The translations under genes and the position numbers were made by a program. Of a stretch of DNA of 64,000 nt, positions 28,215 through 37,277 are shown one piece after another. Origin of the DNA: Methylomarinum sp965277025 (GTDB lineage Bacteria; Pseudomonadota; Gammaproteobacteria; Methylococcales; Methylomonadaceae). How positions within the stretch are numbered: position 1 is the stretch's first letter; every line of letters begins with the position of its first letter. Under the pieces are notes generated by a model. That model saw only the letters and a program-made list of their open reading frames with translations. It made no database searches and was not told the origin of the DNA. The stretch covers positions 2,542,001 through 2,606,000 of the forward strand of contig OZ255706.1 in NCBI GenBank assembly GCA_965277025.1, read 5' to 3'.

Positions 28215-29318
28215 CTGATGTTACGCGGTCTTGAATTGTTGCAATTCAGCAAAAGCCTGCCGAATGGCCTTGATATATAATTTAGCCTTCAAAGCAAAAT
28301 GATTGGTTTGGTGTTTTATTTTGAGACACTCCAGTTTAAAGACCGCCATAATGGCCATAAAAATATGATTGTTTTGTGTTGTTGGGGTACGAGTAGGCGA
28401 CTTTGCCAACCCGGCATTGGATTTCAATGATTTATGAAATTCTTCGACTTTCCAGCGTTTCTGATAGATTGCCGCAACCTTTTTACCCGTTAATGTTAAA
28501 TCACTGCACACCAGATTAACGGTTGCAGTACTGCCGTCTTTGTTTGTAAAGATTCGCCGGACAATCAAGACTTCATGTGGGTAGCCTTTTAGCCAGCCGC
28601 GTACTGCTTGTTTATCCTCTAATGCAATGTCACTGACACGGGTAAATTTTCCTTGTTTCTTGTCGTCTACGCTCAACGCCACCAAACGATTATCCTTTAA
28701 AGCCCCAATGAAATGTTTGTCTTTGTCAACAATAAACTCCAGATTCTCTTTAGCCGTAAACCAGCTATCCATCAACACATAGCGAAATTGAAGCCGATTG
28801 TTCAAACACTGTTGAATCATCGCACGCATCAGCTCATTTTTGGTCACCGTAGCCATTCGTTTAACCTGCTTTGTTTTGATATCACAAAACTGAATCGGTT
28901 TTTTGACCACTTCAAAGGCTACGGGTATCGAAACATTGCCCGTATGATACAAGGCATTCAATAGATTGATGCCTTTGACTGACCGCCCCTGGCAATGGTC
29001 ATAATGCCAACAAATGACTTCATTCTCGTCTGTCCATTGCTTCTCCTGGATGGTATCGTCAAAAATCAAACACCCTGATTCTTCTTCAATCTTCCGGACT
29101 GTTCGTTTAACCTCCAGCCAGAGGTCTTTTGATGTGTACGTCCTGGACGATAAAAAACGCGTGATACTATCATGGCTAACTTCTCCATCTAACATTGACG
29201 ACAAACCCGTCGCCGTCGCATAGCTCGTATTGCTGATTAAATAGTCTGTGTACAGGTCTAATTTCTCTTTGTTCATCCTCAAATTTTATCAATTATCCGG
29301 CGTAGCGCGTAACATCAG
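28215..29318 (-). mobile_element. DDE element 'ISe' (1104 bp), single copy
   Basis: The tips are CTGATGTTACGCG on both ends (inverted). The 7-bp duplication TGACAAA lies at 28208-28214 and 29319-29325. It is a simple insertion immediately upstream of the mraZ promoter. The GTTACGC core of the tips and the 7-bp duplication are shared with ISb, so the two are probably related. Confidence 0.93.
28221..29282 (-). CDS. ISe transposase (IS4/IS701-like DDE)
   Basis: 353 residues. The first Asp pair is in GCLIFDDTIQEKQW, then SVKGINLLNALYHTGN, the second Asp in YVLMDSWFTAKENLE, and the IS4-type Y-x2-R-x3-E-x6-K in YQKRWKVEEFHKSLK. The frame is intact. Family naming is uncertain: the YREK signature points to the IS4 clan, while the DDT...KGIN pattern is often labelled IS701-like. 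Confidence 0.85.
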   Translation of the reverse strand: MRMNKEKLDLYTDYLISNTSYATATGLSSMLDGEVSHDSITRFLSSRTYTSKDLWLEVKRTVRKIEEESGCLIFDDTIQEKQWTDENEVICWHYDHCQGRSVKGINLLNALYHTGNVSIPVAFEVVKKPIQFCDIKTKQVKRMATVTKNELMRAMIQQCLNNRLQFRYVLMDSWFTAKENLEFIVDKDKHFIGALKDNRLVALSVDDKKQGKFTRVSDIALEDKQAVRGWLKGYPHEVLIVRRIFTNKDGSTATVNLVCSDLTLTGKKVAAIYQKRWKVEEFHKSLKSNAGLAKSPTRTPTTQNNHIFMAIMAVFKLECLKIKHQTNHFALKAKLYIKAIRQAFAELQQFKTA

Positions 29319-29325
29319 TGACAAA

Positions 29326-29590
29326 TTCTTGCTTAAGCGACAATGACTTAGCCGTAAAACAGACAAGCGTGATTTCTGTGTTTTTTTACAACACGAAAAT
29401 CTTTTCTTGATCACGCTTTTAATTAACTATTTTGATGTAATTTGTAGAGTTGAAACAACAAATTATTAAGGCGTTTTTTTGACTAAAAAAAATGATGAAA
29501 ATACCGCACAAATTGCAGTTTTTATTTAATCTGTGTACAGCATTGAAATAAAAAAACAATTTCACTTTTCAGATTGAAAAATGGAAGAGG
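29326..29590. other. AT-rich intergenic DNA between mraZ and rnpB
   Basis: This is probably part of the ancestral spacer between rnpB and mraZ. It contains short inverted stretches around GCGTGATT...AATCACGC-like sequence (GCGTGATTTC near 29369 and TTGATCACGC near 29408) and poly-T runs that may be the original rnpB terminator. No gene is seen. Confidence 0.4.
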
Positions 29591-29634
29591 TAAAGTGGAC
29601 CCCATTGTCCAGACAAATTATTAGAGAATTTAAT
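29591..29634 (-). mobile_element. IS3 right-end fragment (about 43 bp)
   Basis: TAAAGTGGACCCCATTGTCC and the following bases match the right tip of the IS3 copies and break off at the tip of ISb (29635). ISb had inserted into an IS3 copy here. Confidence 0.85.
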
Positions 29635-30286
29635 AGAAGTTACGCATTGACAGGCAATGTCAAACTATGGGTTTAAAAAATCCCAAAGTCAATGCAAGGC
29701 AAACCTTGATAAGAGAAATAACACGCCCCTCAACAGCCTGCTGTACATTACCCATGTATATTGGTTTTTTATTAAGTGAGCCGAAACAAGCTAGTTGTCG
29801 ACGATTAGGAGAAGTCATGTCAATATCACATGATAGCGTAAATCGATTTCTAAATCGGGAGCATTACACTGGGCGAGATTTATACAATGAAGCCAGCGCA
29901 AGCCTGAATTTAAAGGGCGGAACCTTGAGTGTTGACGATAGTGTTCTTGATAAACCTTATAGCCAATATATGGCATATGTCAGTTATTTTTGGTCGGGAA
30001 AACATCATAGCAGTCAAGGGAATCAATCTTGTCACGTTGTACTACACAGACATTCAAGGAAAACACCAACCACTGAATTTCCGGGTGGTCGATAAGGCGG
30101 AAGGAAAGACAAAAAATGACTATTTTCAAGACATGCTGACCGAAGTATTAGCTTGGGGACTAGAGCCTGGTTTTGTAACAGGAGATAGCTGGTACAGTTG
30201 CGTGGATAATCTTAAATTGATAAGAAATCATCAGACAGGATTATTCTTTGCAGTGGAAGGTAATCGATTAGTCTCTGTTGAAAAAG
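29635..30286 (+). pseudogene. ISb 5' part (fragment C), transposase frameshifted
   Basis: It begins with the ISb tip AGAAGTTACGCATTGACA. The transposase starts at the ATG at 29667 (MGLKNPKV). Two bases are missing after 30005, compared with the intact copy at 47102 (CATAGCAG for CATAGAGCAG), which breaks the frame after FWSGKHH. The sequence ends at 30286, where an IS3 copy takes over in the middle of the transposase (SVEK). The 3' half is absent. Confidence 0.9.
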
Positions 30287-30354
30287 TAAAGTGGACCCCA
30301 TTGTCCAGACAAATTATTAGAGAATTTAAGATAGAACCCTCATAACAGTCAGGC

Positions 30355-31275
30355 TCAATGGCTCTGGCCCATATTTTCACCCGGCGTCTGCTTGGCAGTG
30401 CCGGCATTATATTTATCCACGATTTTAGCGCCACCTCCCGTGGCGAATTGATAAACCCTGTCTGGCGTTTCATAGCCTAACGACTGATGCGGTCGTTCGC
30501 TGTTGTAAAAGGCAAAGTAGTCCGTCAACCCCGCTGACAGTGCTTGCAGGTTGCCGTATTGCTTCAAATAAACTTCTTCATATTTCACTGTGCGCCAGAG
30601 TCGTTCAACAAAGATATTGTCCAGGGCCCGTCCCCGGCCATCCATGCTGATGGTCACGCCATGCTGACTCAATACCCCGGTGAAGTCCGCGCTGGTGAAC
30701 TGTGCGCCCTGGTCGGTATTAAATATCTCCGGTGTGCCATAGGTCTTGATGGCCTGCTCCAGACAATTTACGCAAAACGCGCTGTCCATGGTATTGGAAA
30801 GTTGCCATGCCAATACTTTTCGGCTGTACCAATCCATGATGGCCACCAGATAAACAAATCCTTGCGGCAGCCGGATATAGGTGATGTCGGTACTCCAAAC
30901 CTGGTTGGGGCGTGTCACCTCGACGCCTCTTAACAGATAGGGATAGACTTTATGCTCAGGATGCGGCTTACTGGTGTTCGGGCCCGGCGCCATGCCGACC
31001 AGCCCCAGTATGCGCATCAGCCGCTGAACCCGTTTGCGGTTGACCTGATGGTTAAGGCCGCGTAAATACTTTGTCATACGGCGTGAGCCATAAAAAGGAT
31101 GCCGGGTATATTCTTCGTCGAGCAACCGCAACAGTTGCTGATCTTCAGCAGACACCGGCTGTTGTTGGCGTTTTTTCTGTTCATGGATTACTGAGCGGGT
31201 AACGTTCAATAACTGGCATTGCCGACTTAACGCCAACTCATCTTTTTGATCCACCCAGCTTTGACGCGTGATCAT
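30355..31275 (-). CDS. IS3-family transposase OrfB (copy 2)
   Basis: 306 residues. An N-terminal HTH_21-like region (PFYGSRRMTKYLRG) precedes the rve core with WSTDITYIRLPQG (Asp), FNTDQGAQFTSADFTG (Asp) and DNIFVERLWRTVKYEE (Glu), then YNSERPHQSLGYETP. Its ATG overlaps the orfA stop (ATGA). Full activity probably needs an OrfAB fusion made by -1 frameshifting on the A run in CTTAAAAAAAAGTCC near the end of orfA. Confidence 0.94.
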   Translation of the reverse strand: MITRQSWVDQKDELALSRQCQLLNVTRSVIHEQKKRQQQPVSAEDQQLLRLLDEEYTRHPFYGSRRMTKYLRGLNHQVNRKRVQRLMRILGLVGMAPGPNTSKPHPEHKVYPYLLRGVEVTRPNQVWSTDITYIRLPQGFVYLVAIMDWYSRKVLAWQLSNTMDSAFCVNCLEQAIKTYGTPEIFNTDQGAQFTSADFTGVLSQHGVTISMDGRGRALDNIFVERLWRTVKYEEVYLKQYGNLQALSAGLTDYFAFYNSERPHQSLGYETPDRVYQFATGGGAKIVDKYNAGTAKQTPGENMGQSH

Positions 31276-31568
31276 AGGCTGATCCCGGACTTTTTTTTAA
31301 GCCAATCCAGTTCCATATTCAACTGCCCGATTTTGGCGTACAGACGGTCCGGATTGTCTTGCGCCTTCACCGCTTTCGGCCCGCGTTTGCCTTCAAACAG
31401 GCTTCCCGCATTGGCCAACAGTTCCTTTTTCCATTGGCTTACCTGAGATGGATGGACTTCATTCTCTTGAGCAATCTCATTGATCGTTTTGATGTTCTTA
31501 ACCGCTTCCAGCGCGATTTTGGCCTTTTGCGCCCCGCTAAAGGTTTTCCGTTTTTTTTCGCTCATTTT
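31272..31568 (-). CDS. IS3-family OrfA (copy 2, intact reading frame)
   Basis: A helix-turn-helix protein starting MSEKKRKTFSGAQKAK, with the HTH around IALEAVKNIKTINEIAQENEV. It binds the IS ends. The A run after the start has eight A (plus-strand T at 31551-31558), the only one of three copies in which the ATG at 31568 is in frame with the rest. A TTG 18 bp further upstream (31586) is an alternative start. Confidence 0.9.
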   Translation of the reverse strand, partial: KMSEKKRKTFSGAQKAKIALEAVKNIKTINEIAQENEVHPSQVSQWKKELLANAGSLFEGKRGPKAVKAQDNPDRLYAKIGQLNMELDWLKKKSGISL

Positions 31569-31630
31569 TTGTACCTCTTTTTTCAATAGTCATAGTTTAA
31601 ACTATTGTCCGGATTACGGGGTCCACTATA

Positions 31631-32333
31631 ACGTCCAACGAAAAGGCTTAGCCATGGTTTCATTGAAATATTTTATGAAATCCGCTATTTTTTTGTTTAA
31701 ATCCTCTTTAGATTTAAAGTTGCCGCGCCGGATTACTTTACGCATTAAAATAGAAAACCAGATCTCTATCTGATTAAGCCATGAACAATGCTTAGGGGTA
31801 AAATGAAAAACAACAGGATGGTTTGAGTTAGTCAAAAAAGCAGTACGACTTTCCATTGATTTCAAAATACCCTCTTTTCCTTTAACCCCTGATTCTCCTG
31901 AATACGAAATTTTTTCGGCAATTAATCGAACCACCGATTCTGAACAATGTGTATTGAGATTATCCATGACTAAATGCCAATGGGTTTGTTTGGGTTGTTG
32001 ATGAAAAAGCAGGTTCAAAAACCCGGCAAAATCTTGCTCTGTTCGAGTTTCTCCTATACTTCCCATTACTTCTCCCGTGGCCACATCAAAACCTGCAATC
32101 AAGGTCTGGGTACCATGTCGAATATATTCAAATTCTTGTCGCTCAATTTTTCCTTTCTTCATCGGCAATATCTGCGCTGCTCGCTCTAAAGCTTGAATCC
32201 CTGTCATTTCATCAATCGAAATCGTTTTGATGCCTTGCTCTTCCCGCTCCAAAGCCCGTTGGCAGGTTTCGCAAACATCTTGACACCTCTCGTCGAAGTA
32301 TTCATCTTTTTTTGCCGTCAACCAGCCTTTCAT
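31631..32333 (-). pseudogene. IS630 OrfB (DDE domain), C-terminus truncated
   Basis: The DDE_3 catalytic domain has SIDEMTG, HLVMDNLNTHCS and HFTPKHCSWLNQIEIWFS, the three carboxylates being D, D and E. The last residues (YQAKPLTQ in complete copies) are replaced by a Leu and stop from the IS3 tip. Probably near-functional protein, but the element lacks one end. Confidence 0.8.
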
Positions 32334-32841
32334 CCGGTGGGGTTGCAGGTCCGCTTCTTTTTAAAAAGCGCCCAACAGAGCGCTGTGAAATATAATCAAC
32401 AATGCCCCGTTTTATCGCTTCATCGGCTATTTCTTGTTGCGTCCAATGAGTGATCGGGCGTTGACTATCCTCTGGGCGTTCGCAGGCTATCGCGATAATG
32501 CTGCAAATTTGCTCCGCCGTATAGATAGCAGGCGCACCGCTTCGCGGTGCATCTTGAAGCCGGGCTAAAGGATTTTCTTGTTCACTGTTCTGTAACCAGC
32601 GTTTTCGCCAATTTTGAACAGTTGTCCGTCCAATTTTTAACTGGCGCATGGTTTCATGTACACTAATGCCTTCATCTGCCAACAATATAATACGGCAACG
32701 TGTCACCAAATTCTGAGGACTTGTATGTTTACGCACTGTGCCTTGCAATAACGTGCGTTGTTTTTCTGTTAAACTGATTGGGGCTGCTGTTAGTCGTGGA
32801 ATGATATCACCTGCTGAATTTAATATAGTATTATTCAGCAT
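32302..32841 (-). CDS. IS630 OrfA (HTH domain)
   Basis: 179 residues with two helix-turn-helix segments: RCRIILLADEGISVHETMRQ, then TTVQNWRKRWLQ, and a winged part near HWTQQEIADEAIKRG. It supplies DNA binding for the split IS630 transposase and overlaps OrfB by 32 bp, across a seven-A run (GGCAAAAAAAGATGA). Loss of one A in the transcript, or +1 frameshifting, would fuse the two frames. Confidence 0.88.
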   Translation of the reverse strand: MLNNTILNSAGDIIPRLTAAPISLTEKQRTLLQGTVRKHTSPQNLVTRCRIILLADEGISVHETMRQLKIGRTTVQNWRKRWLQNSEQENPLARLQDAPRSGAPAIYTAEQICSIIAIACERPEDSQRPITHWTQQEIADEAIKRGIVDYISQRSVGRFLKRSGPATPPDERLVDGKKR

Positions 32842-32891
32842 ATTACAATATATTCCTCATAAATAGCATTGGTGTTTTCGCTTATGTGCAC

Positions 32892-33857
32892 TAGTTGTCG
32901 ACGATTAGGAGAAGTCATGTCAATATCACATGATAGCGTAAATCGATTTCTAAATCGGGAGCATTACACTGGGCGAGATTTATACAATGAAGCCAGCGCA
33001 AGCCTGAATTTAAAGGGCGGAACCTTGAGTGTTGACGATAGTGTTCTTGATAAACCTTATAGCCAATATATGGCATATGTCAGTTATTTTTGGTCGGGAA
33101 AACATCATAGAGCAGTCAAGGGAATCAATCTTGTCACGTTGTACTACACAGACATTCAAGGAAAACACCAACCACTGAATTTCCGGGTGGTCGATAAGGC
33201 GGAAGGAAAGACAAAAAATGACTATTTTCAAGACATACTGACCGAAGTATTAGCTTGGGGACTAGAACCTGGTTTTGTAACAGGAGATAGCTGGTACAGT
33301 TGCGTGGATAATCTTAAATTGACAAGAAATCATCAGACAGGATTATTCTTTGCAGTGGAAGGTAATCGATTAGTCTCTGTTGAAAAAGGTTCATGGGTTC
33401 AAGTCAGGCAATTAGAAATCCCGGAAGACGGCTTAATGGTTTGGCTCAAAAATTTTGGGTATGTGAAATTATTTCGGACGACCTTGAAAGAACAAGTTCG
33501 CCATTACATAAGTTCACTACCTGATGAAGAAAAAACCGCTGTTTTTGACAAGAAAGCATTTACCGAACAACATGATAGGCATTGGCAGATTGAGCAATAT
33601 CATCGGGCAATAAAGCAGGTGTGTAATATTGAGCGGTTCCAGGTTCGCAATAAAAGAGCAATAAATAATCATATTTTTTCTGCAATTTGTGGCTTTGTTC
33701 AATTACAAAAATTGAGCTTTGCAGACGTGATTAATAATTGCTATAGCGTACAGCGGAATTTATTCAACGATGTTATGGCTTCGTTTATCGACACCTTTAT
33801 GCCAAATATGAATCATTTAATCCCAACATTTCGATCTGTTGTCAATGCGTAACTTCT
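32892..33857 (+). pseudogene. ISb (fragment D), 5' truncated by IS630
   Basis: The transposase reads from RRLGEVMSISHDS to the C-terminus (FIDTFMPNMNHLIPT then FRSVVNA), complete apart from the first ~50 residues, which lay on the other side of the IS630 copy. The Met/Val start at 32869 lies in the IS630 tip, giving a possible 327-residue chimera. The right tip AACTTCT ends at 33857, only 11 bp from the mature end of rnpB. Confidence 0.88.
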
Positions 33858-33868
33858 AAATCAGTAAA

Positions 33869-34218
33869 GGGTGAGCTGGCCTGTAAGCCGGGTTCTGTCG
33901 TGAACAGTCATTCATCTAGGCGTCAAGTCACCCTGACGCTCAAGCAATCTACCCAGGAACCGCGCGGGCCACGCGTCTGTTCCTCTATTTGATCTTGCTC
34001 CGGGTGGGGTTTACCCTGCCACTGCTGTTACCAGCAGCGCGGTGCGCTCTTACCGCACCTTTTCACCCTTACCTGACCACTCGCGAGTGATCAGGCGGTT
34101 TAATTTCTGCGGCACTTTCCGTAGACTCACGTCTCCCAGGCGTTACCTGGCACCCTGCCCTGCGGAGCCCGGACTTTCCTCTACGTTATAAATAACGTAG
34201 CGACTGTTCGGCCAGCTC
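33869..34218 (-). ncRNA. rnpB: RNase P RNA, bacterial class A
   Basis: The catalytic RNA that matures tRNA 5' ends. Minus-strand hallmarks: the 5' end GAGCTGGCC pairs with 3' GGCCAGCTC (helix P1); the conserved GAGGAAAGTCCGGGCTCC follows; AGACGTGAGTCTACGGAAAG and GTGCCGCAGAAA are conserved core segments; the 3' domain has GACAGAACCCGGCTTACAGG. About 350 nt, a normal length. It sits between rsmI and mraZ as in pseudomonads, but is isolated from both by IS elements. Confidence 0.97.
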
Positions 34219-34225
34219 AATGGCC

Positions 34226-34231
34226 ATTATA
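34226..34231 (-). promoter_or_regulatory. -10 box of rnpB
   Basis: A perfect TATAAT on the minus strand ends 7 bp before the expected first base of rnpB (34218). No good -35 is seen at 17 bp, only AT-rich sequence. Confidence 0.75.
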
Positions 34232-35014
34232 CCTTATATACTATTGAATTACTTGTCTTTCCTTGGACAGCGCAGAACAAACCAAGAATGTGGGATTCAA
34301 AAAAATTTGAGATCAGCTCTTTCAATAACTCACCCCAGTGATTGATCTTATGAGTGTAGACGCCGTTGATCTGCCACATGCAGCCGGTCGGGTCAGATGC
34401 GCTCATTGGCCCAGGTGTAAACGTGGCTTCGTAGGTGATGCTATTTCACTCTGGCTCTTTGTCCATCTGCCCCTTTGTCCTCGTTATCGTGATTTAGCCG
34501 ACTTTGTTTTGTGCAGCTGACGGATTACTGTTCAGCAAGCTGCTAGACTGTCGAAGTTTTTTACACCTTCAGGATTTTGAACCGGATGCGAGTTGGGCTT
34601 GGGTATGGCGAAAAGTGGCGTGAAGGAAAAGGCGCACCAAAAACCAAACTGCCTGAAAGGATATTCTATTTTTCCAAATTGAGTTGACTGTGATTTTATG
34701 AAGCCCGGTATCGACAGTACCTATCTTCGAAAGCGTAGGAATATACCTGATTCTACTCGCGTTGTTTTGTATTCCGGCACTATGAAATTTCATCACTTAC
34801 AATCTTATAAAAGCTTGCCTGCATTAATGAATCCGGCAGATATTCATCTGACTATCAAAAAAAGGCACTGCAGATGCTACATTACCTGCCAATCTCTCGG
34901 CAGATGGATATAGCACGGAAGAAAATACAAAGATGAGTCTGTTATGCAAAAAATTTCCTGGTTATGATAAAAACAGCAATGGCTGCCCGATGCTCTCAAT
35001 TGGTTTCACTATCT
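34232..35014. other. region without a recognisable intact gene
   Basis: Read on the minus strand, 34440-34280 could encode TFTPGPMSASDPTGC then VYTHKINHWGELL, which looks like the decayed end of a protein, but no family could be assigned and no start is seen. The remaining sequence to 35014 has only short frames. It may be debris of an older insertion upstream of rnpB. Confidence 0.35.
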
Positions 35015-35375
35015 TTATTGACGCCGCCTGCTTTTCCAAAATATCAACAAACTGCTCCCAAACAACCAGAATGCAGCGGGTATAGGCACTGGGGCTGCTG
35101 CCAGAATATCACCATCCCTGACAACCCAGGTATAGAATTCATTTCCTTTCCAACTAATACTTTGCAATCCATTGGTCATATTAAAAGTCCAAGCGAGTTC
35201 GGAGGTAGAAGGGCCATATTCAGCCGATGTCCAGTAAATTCCATTTTTTAGACTATTAAAATTATTTAATCCAACCCCTGCTTGATTATTTAGAGAAACA
35301 TAATACATATCACCCATTTCCGAAGCAGGATCACCCTGTGCATTACGCCAACCACCCGCCTGGCCGTTTGTAGCA
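35015..35375 (-). pseudogene. DUF1566-like surface protein, C-terminal part (IS3-split)
   Basis: It encodes NGQAGGWRNAQGDP through YTWVVRDGDILA and then the sorting signal VPIPAAFWLFGSSLLIFW followed by KSRRRQ: short motif, hydrophobic helix, basic tail. That is the PEP-CTERM-like architecture handled by exosortase. Joining to 37026-36722 after removal of the IS3 element (3-bp GCA duplication) gives one frame of 221 residues reading DLGYATNGQ across the junction. Confidence 0.85.
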
Positions 35376-35412
35376 TATAGTGGACCCCGTAATCCGGACA
35401 ATAGTTTAAACT

Positions 35413-35733
35413 ATGACTATTGAAAAAAGAGGTACAAAAAATGAGCGAAAAAAACGGAAAACCTTTAGCGGGGCGCAAAAGGCCAAAATCGCGCTGGAAG
35501 CGGTTAAGAACATCAAAACGATCAATGAGATTGCTCAAGAGAATGAAGTCCATCCATCTCAGGTAAGCCAATGGAAAAAGGAACTGTTGGCCAATGCGGG
35601 AAGCCTGTTTGAAGGCAAACGCGGGCCGAAAGCGGTGAAGGCGCAAGACAATCCGGACCGTCTGTACGCCAAAATCGGGCAGTTGAATATGGAACTGGAT
35701 TGGCTTAAAAAAAAGTCCGGGATCAGCCTATGA
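35413..35733 (+). CDS. IS3 OrfA (copy 3, altered start)
   Basis: The A run holds seven A (35448-35454), one fewer than the copy at 31551. The usual ATG at 35441 is out of frame, but an ATG at 35413 in the palindromic leader is now in frame and would give MTIEKRGTKNERKKRKTF before the HTH. The protein may thus survive with a new N-terminus. It is followed by the -1 slip site A-AAA-AAG at about 35706-35712. Confidence 0.7.
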   Translation: MTIEKRGTKNERKKRKTFSGAQKAKIALEAVKNIKTINEIAQENEVHPSQVSQWKKELLANAGSLFEGKRGPKAVKAQDNPDRLYAKIGQLNMELDWLKKKSGISL

Positions 35734-36650
35734 TCACGCGTCAAAGCTGGGTGGATCAAAAAGATGAGTTGGCGTTAAGTCGGCAATGCCAGTTATTGAA
35801 CGTTACCCGCTCAGTAATCCATGAACAGAAAAAACGCCAACAACAGCCGGTGTCTGCTGAAGATCAGCAACTGTTGCGGTTGCTCGACGAAGAATATACC
35901 CGGCATCCTTTTTATGGCTCACGCCGTATGACAAAGTATTTACGCGGCCTTAACCATCAGGTCAACCGCAAACGGGTTCAGCGGCTGATGCGCATACTGG
36001 GGCTGGTCGGCATGGCGCCGGGCCCGAACACCAGTAAGCCGCATCCTGAGCATAAAGTCTATCCCTATCTGTTAAGAGGCGTCGAGGTGACACGCCCCAA
36101 CCAGGTTTGGAGTATCGACATCACCTATATCCGACTGCCGCAAGGATTTGTTTATCTGGTGGCCATCATGGATTGGTACAGCCGAAAAGTATTGGCATGG
36201 CAACTTTCCAATACCATGGACAGCGCGTTTTGCGTAAATTGTCTGGAGCAGGCCATCAAGACCTATGGCACACCGGAGATATTTAATACCGACCAGGGCG
36301 CACAGTTCACCAGCGCGGACTTCACCGGGGTATTGAGTCAGCATGGCGTGACCATCAGCATGGATGGCCGGGGACGGGCCCTGGACAATATCTTTGTTGA
36401 ACGACTCTGGCGCACAGTGAAATATGAAGAAGTTTATTTGAAGCAATACGGCAACCTGCAAGCACTGTCAGCGGGGTTGACGGACTACTTTGCCTTTTAC
36501 AACAGCGAACGACCGCATCAGTCGTTAGGCTATGAAACGCCAGACAGGGTTTATCAATTCGCCACGGGAGGTGGCGCTAAAATCGTGGATAAATATAATG
36601 CCGGCACTGCCAAGCAGACGCCGGGTGAAAATATGGGCCAGAGCCATTGA
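35730..36650 (+). CDS. IS3-family transposase OrfB (copy 3)
   Basis: 306 residues, intact and almost identical to the copy at 30355. One change falls beside a catalytic residue: WSIDITYI here for WSTDITYI. The Asp itself, FNTDQGAQF and the Glu in ERLWRTVKYE are kept. ATGA overlap with orfA. Confidence 0.93.
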   Translation: MITRQSWVDQKDELALSRQCQLLNVTRSVIHEQKKRQQQPVSAEDQQLLRLLDEEYTRHPFYGSRRMTKYLRGLNHQVNRKRVQRLMRILGLVGMAPGPNTSKPHPEHKVYPYLLRGVEVTRPNQVWSIDITYIRLPQGFVYLVAIMDWYSRKVLAWQLSNTMDSAFCVNCLEQAIKTYGTPEIFNTDQGAQFTSADFTGVLSQHGVTISMDGRGRALDNIFVERLWRTVKYEEVYLKQYGNLQALSAGLTDYFAFYNSERPHQSLGYETPDRVYQFATGGGAKIVDKYNAGTAKQTPGENMGQSH

Positions 36651-36721
36651 GCCTGACTGTTATGAGGGTTCTATCTTAAATTCTCTAATAATTTGTCTGG
36701 ACAATGGGGTCCACTTTAGCA

Positions 36722-37026
36722 TAACCTAAGTCTGTACTGCTATCAGTAGAAAATGATAACGAAAAGCTTGAGCCATTCTTAGGAGTTAATTTTGGTAAGC
36801 GCCAATCACTATATCCTCCATAACTAAATAAATTCAATTGATTCACCCAATTGTTAGCGTCAGCCCAAGTCATTTTTCCATTGATAGCATCAAGCCAGGT
36901 TACATTCAGGTTGTCATCGTAAATCATGCCATTCCCACGATCGTATAGAGCCGCATGAACCACATCTGCTTGCCCAAAAAAACCTATGACAATAAACAAA
37001 TTAAATAAAAATTTTGAAAGTTTCAT
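36722..37026 (-). pseudogene. DUF1566-like surface protein, N-terminal part (IS3-split)
   Basis: It starts at the ATG at 37026 behind AAGAGGT. A signal peptide (KFLFNLFIVIGFFGQADVVHA) precedes ALYDRGNGMIYDDNLNVTWL, then TWADANNWVNQLNLFSYGG and YSDWRLPKL, the pattern of DUF1566 (Lcl C-terminal-like) domains in secreted proteins. The frame enters the IS3 tip after DLGYA. The partner half is 35375-35015. It was probably a surface-anchored protein. Confidence 0.85.
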
Positions 37027-37277
37027 TTTTTACCTCTTACCATTTTATAAACCAAATCTTCCTGCTTTTTTGGCAGACATCGAAACTTGTAGAAGTATCT
37101 TTAATGTACTTGCTGATTATATCTCAAACAGCATCACAAGGCCTGCGTCCAAGAATTACGATAACTACCTATCCCAATTTTTGGAAAGCTTCAGCATACA
37201 AAAGCAAGCAAAATCAATGCCAGACTCACAACACATTGTTTTTATAGCTTTTATTTTTTCCCTCAGAAAATTCGTTT
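37027..37277. other. intergenic, no gene seen
   Basis: AT-rich sequence upstream of the DUF1566-like gene, likely holding its promoter. It ends with the 9-bp target copy AATTCGTTT (37269-37277) of the adjoining IS4 element. Confidence 0.5.

Larger units (their letters stand above)
30287..31630 (-). mobile_element. IS3-family element, copy 2
   Basis: Tips TAAAGTGGACCCCATTGTCC (30287) and ...GGGGTCCACTATA (31630). 1344 bp, minus orientation. Both ORFs are in the expected arrangement. It is inserted between ISb fragment C and a truncated IS630 with no visible 3-bp duplication. Confidence 0.93.
31631..32891 (-). mobile_element. IS630-family element, copy 1 (3' end lost)
   Basis: The upstream tip GTGCAC...AAGCG with TA is intact at 32891. 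The other end breaks off at 31630 against an IS3 tip, removing the last ~80 bp. It had inserted into the TA of CTAGTTGTCGACG in an ISb copy (fragment D follows directly). Confidence 0.92.
35376..36718 (+). mobile_element. IS3-family element, copy 3 (clean insertion)
   Basis: 1343 bp. Tips TATAGTGGACCCCGTAATCC and ...GGGGTCCACTTTA, with a 3-bp GCA duplication (35373-35375 and 36719-36721), as expected for IS3. It interrupts the DUF1566-like gene. Confidence 0.95.

Noticed and set aside
30544..30933. Open frames antisense to the IS3 orfB copies (also at 36072-36461 and 4410-4640)
   Set aside because: They recur only because the IS3 copies are near-identical; they are exact shadows of the transposase and have no start signals.
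34338..34520. 60-residue plus-strand frame with CAHWPRCKRGF, possible zinc-binding peptide
   Set aside because: No ribosome site, odd composition, lies in apparent debris; the opposite strand looks more protein-like.
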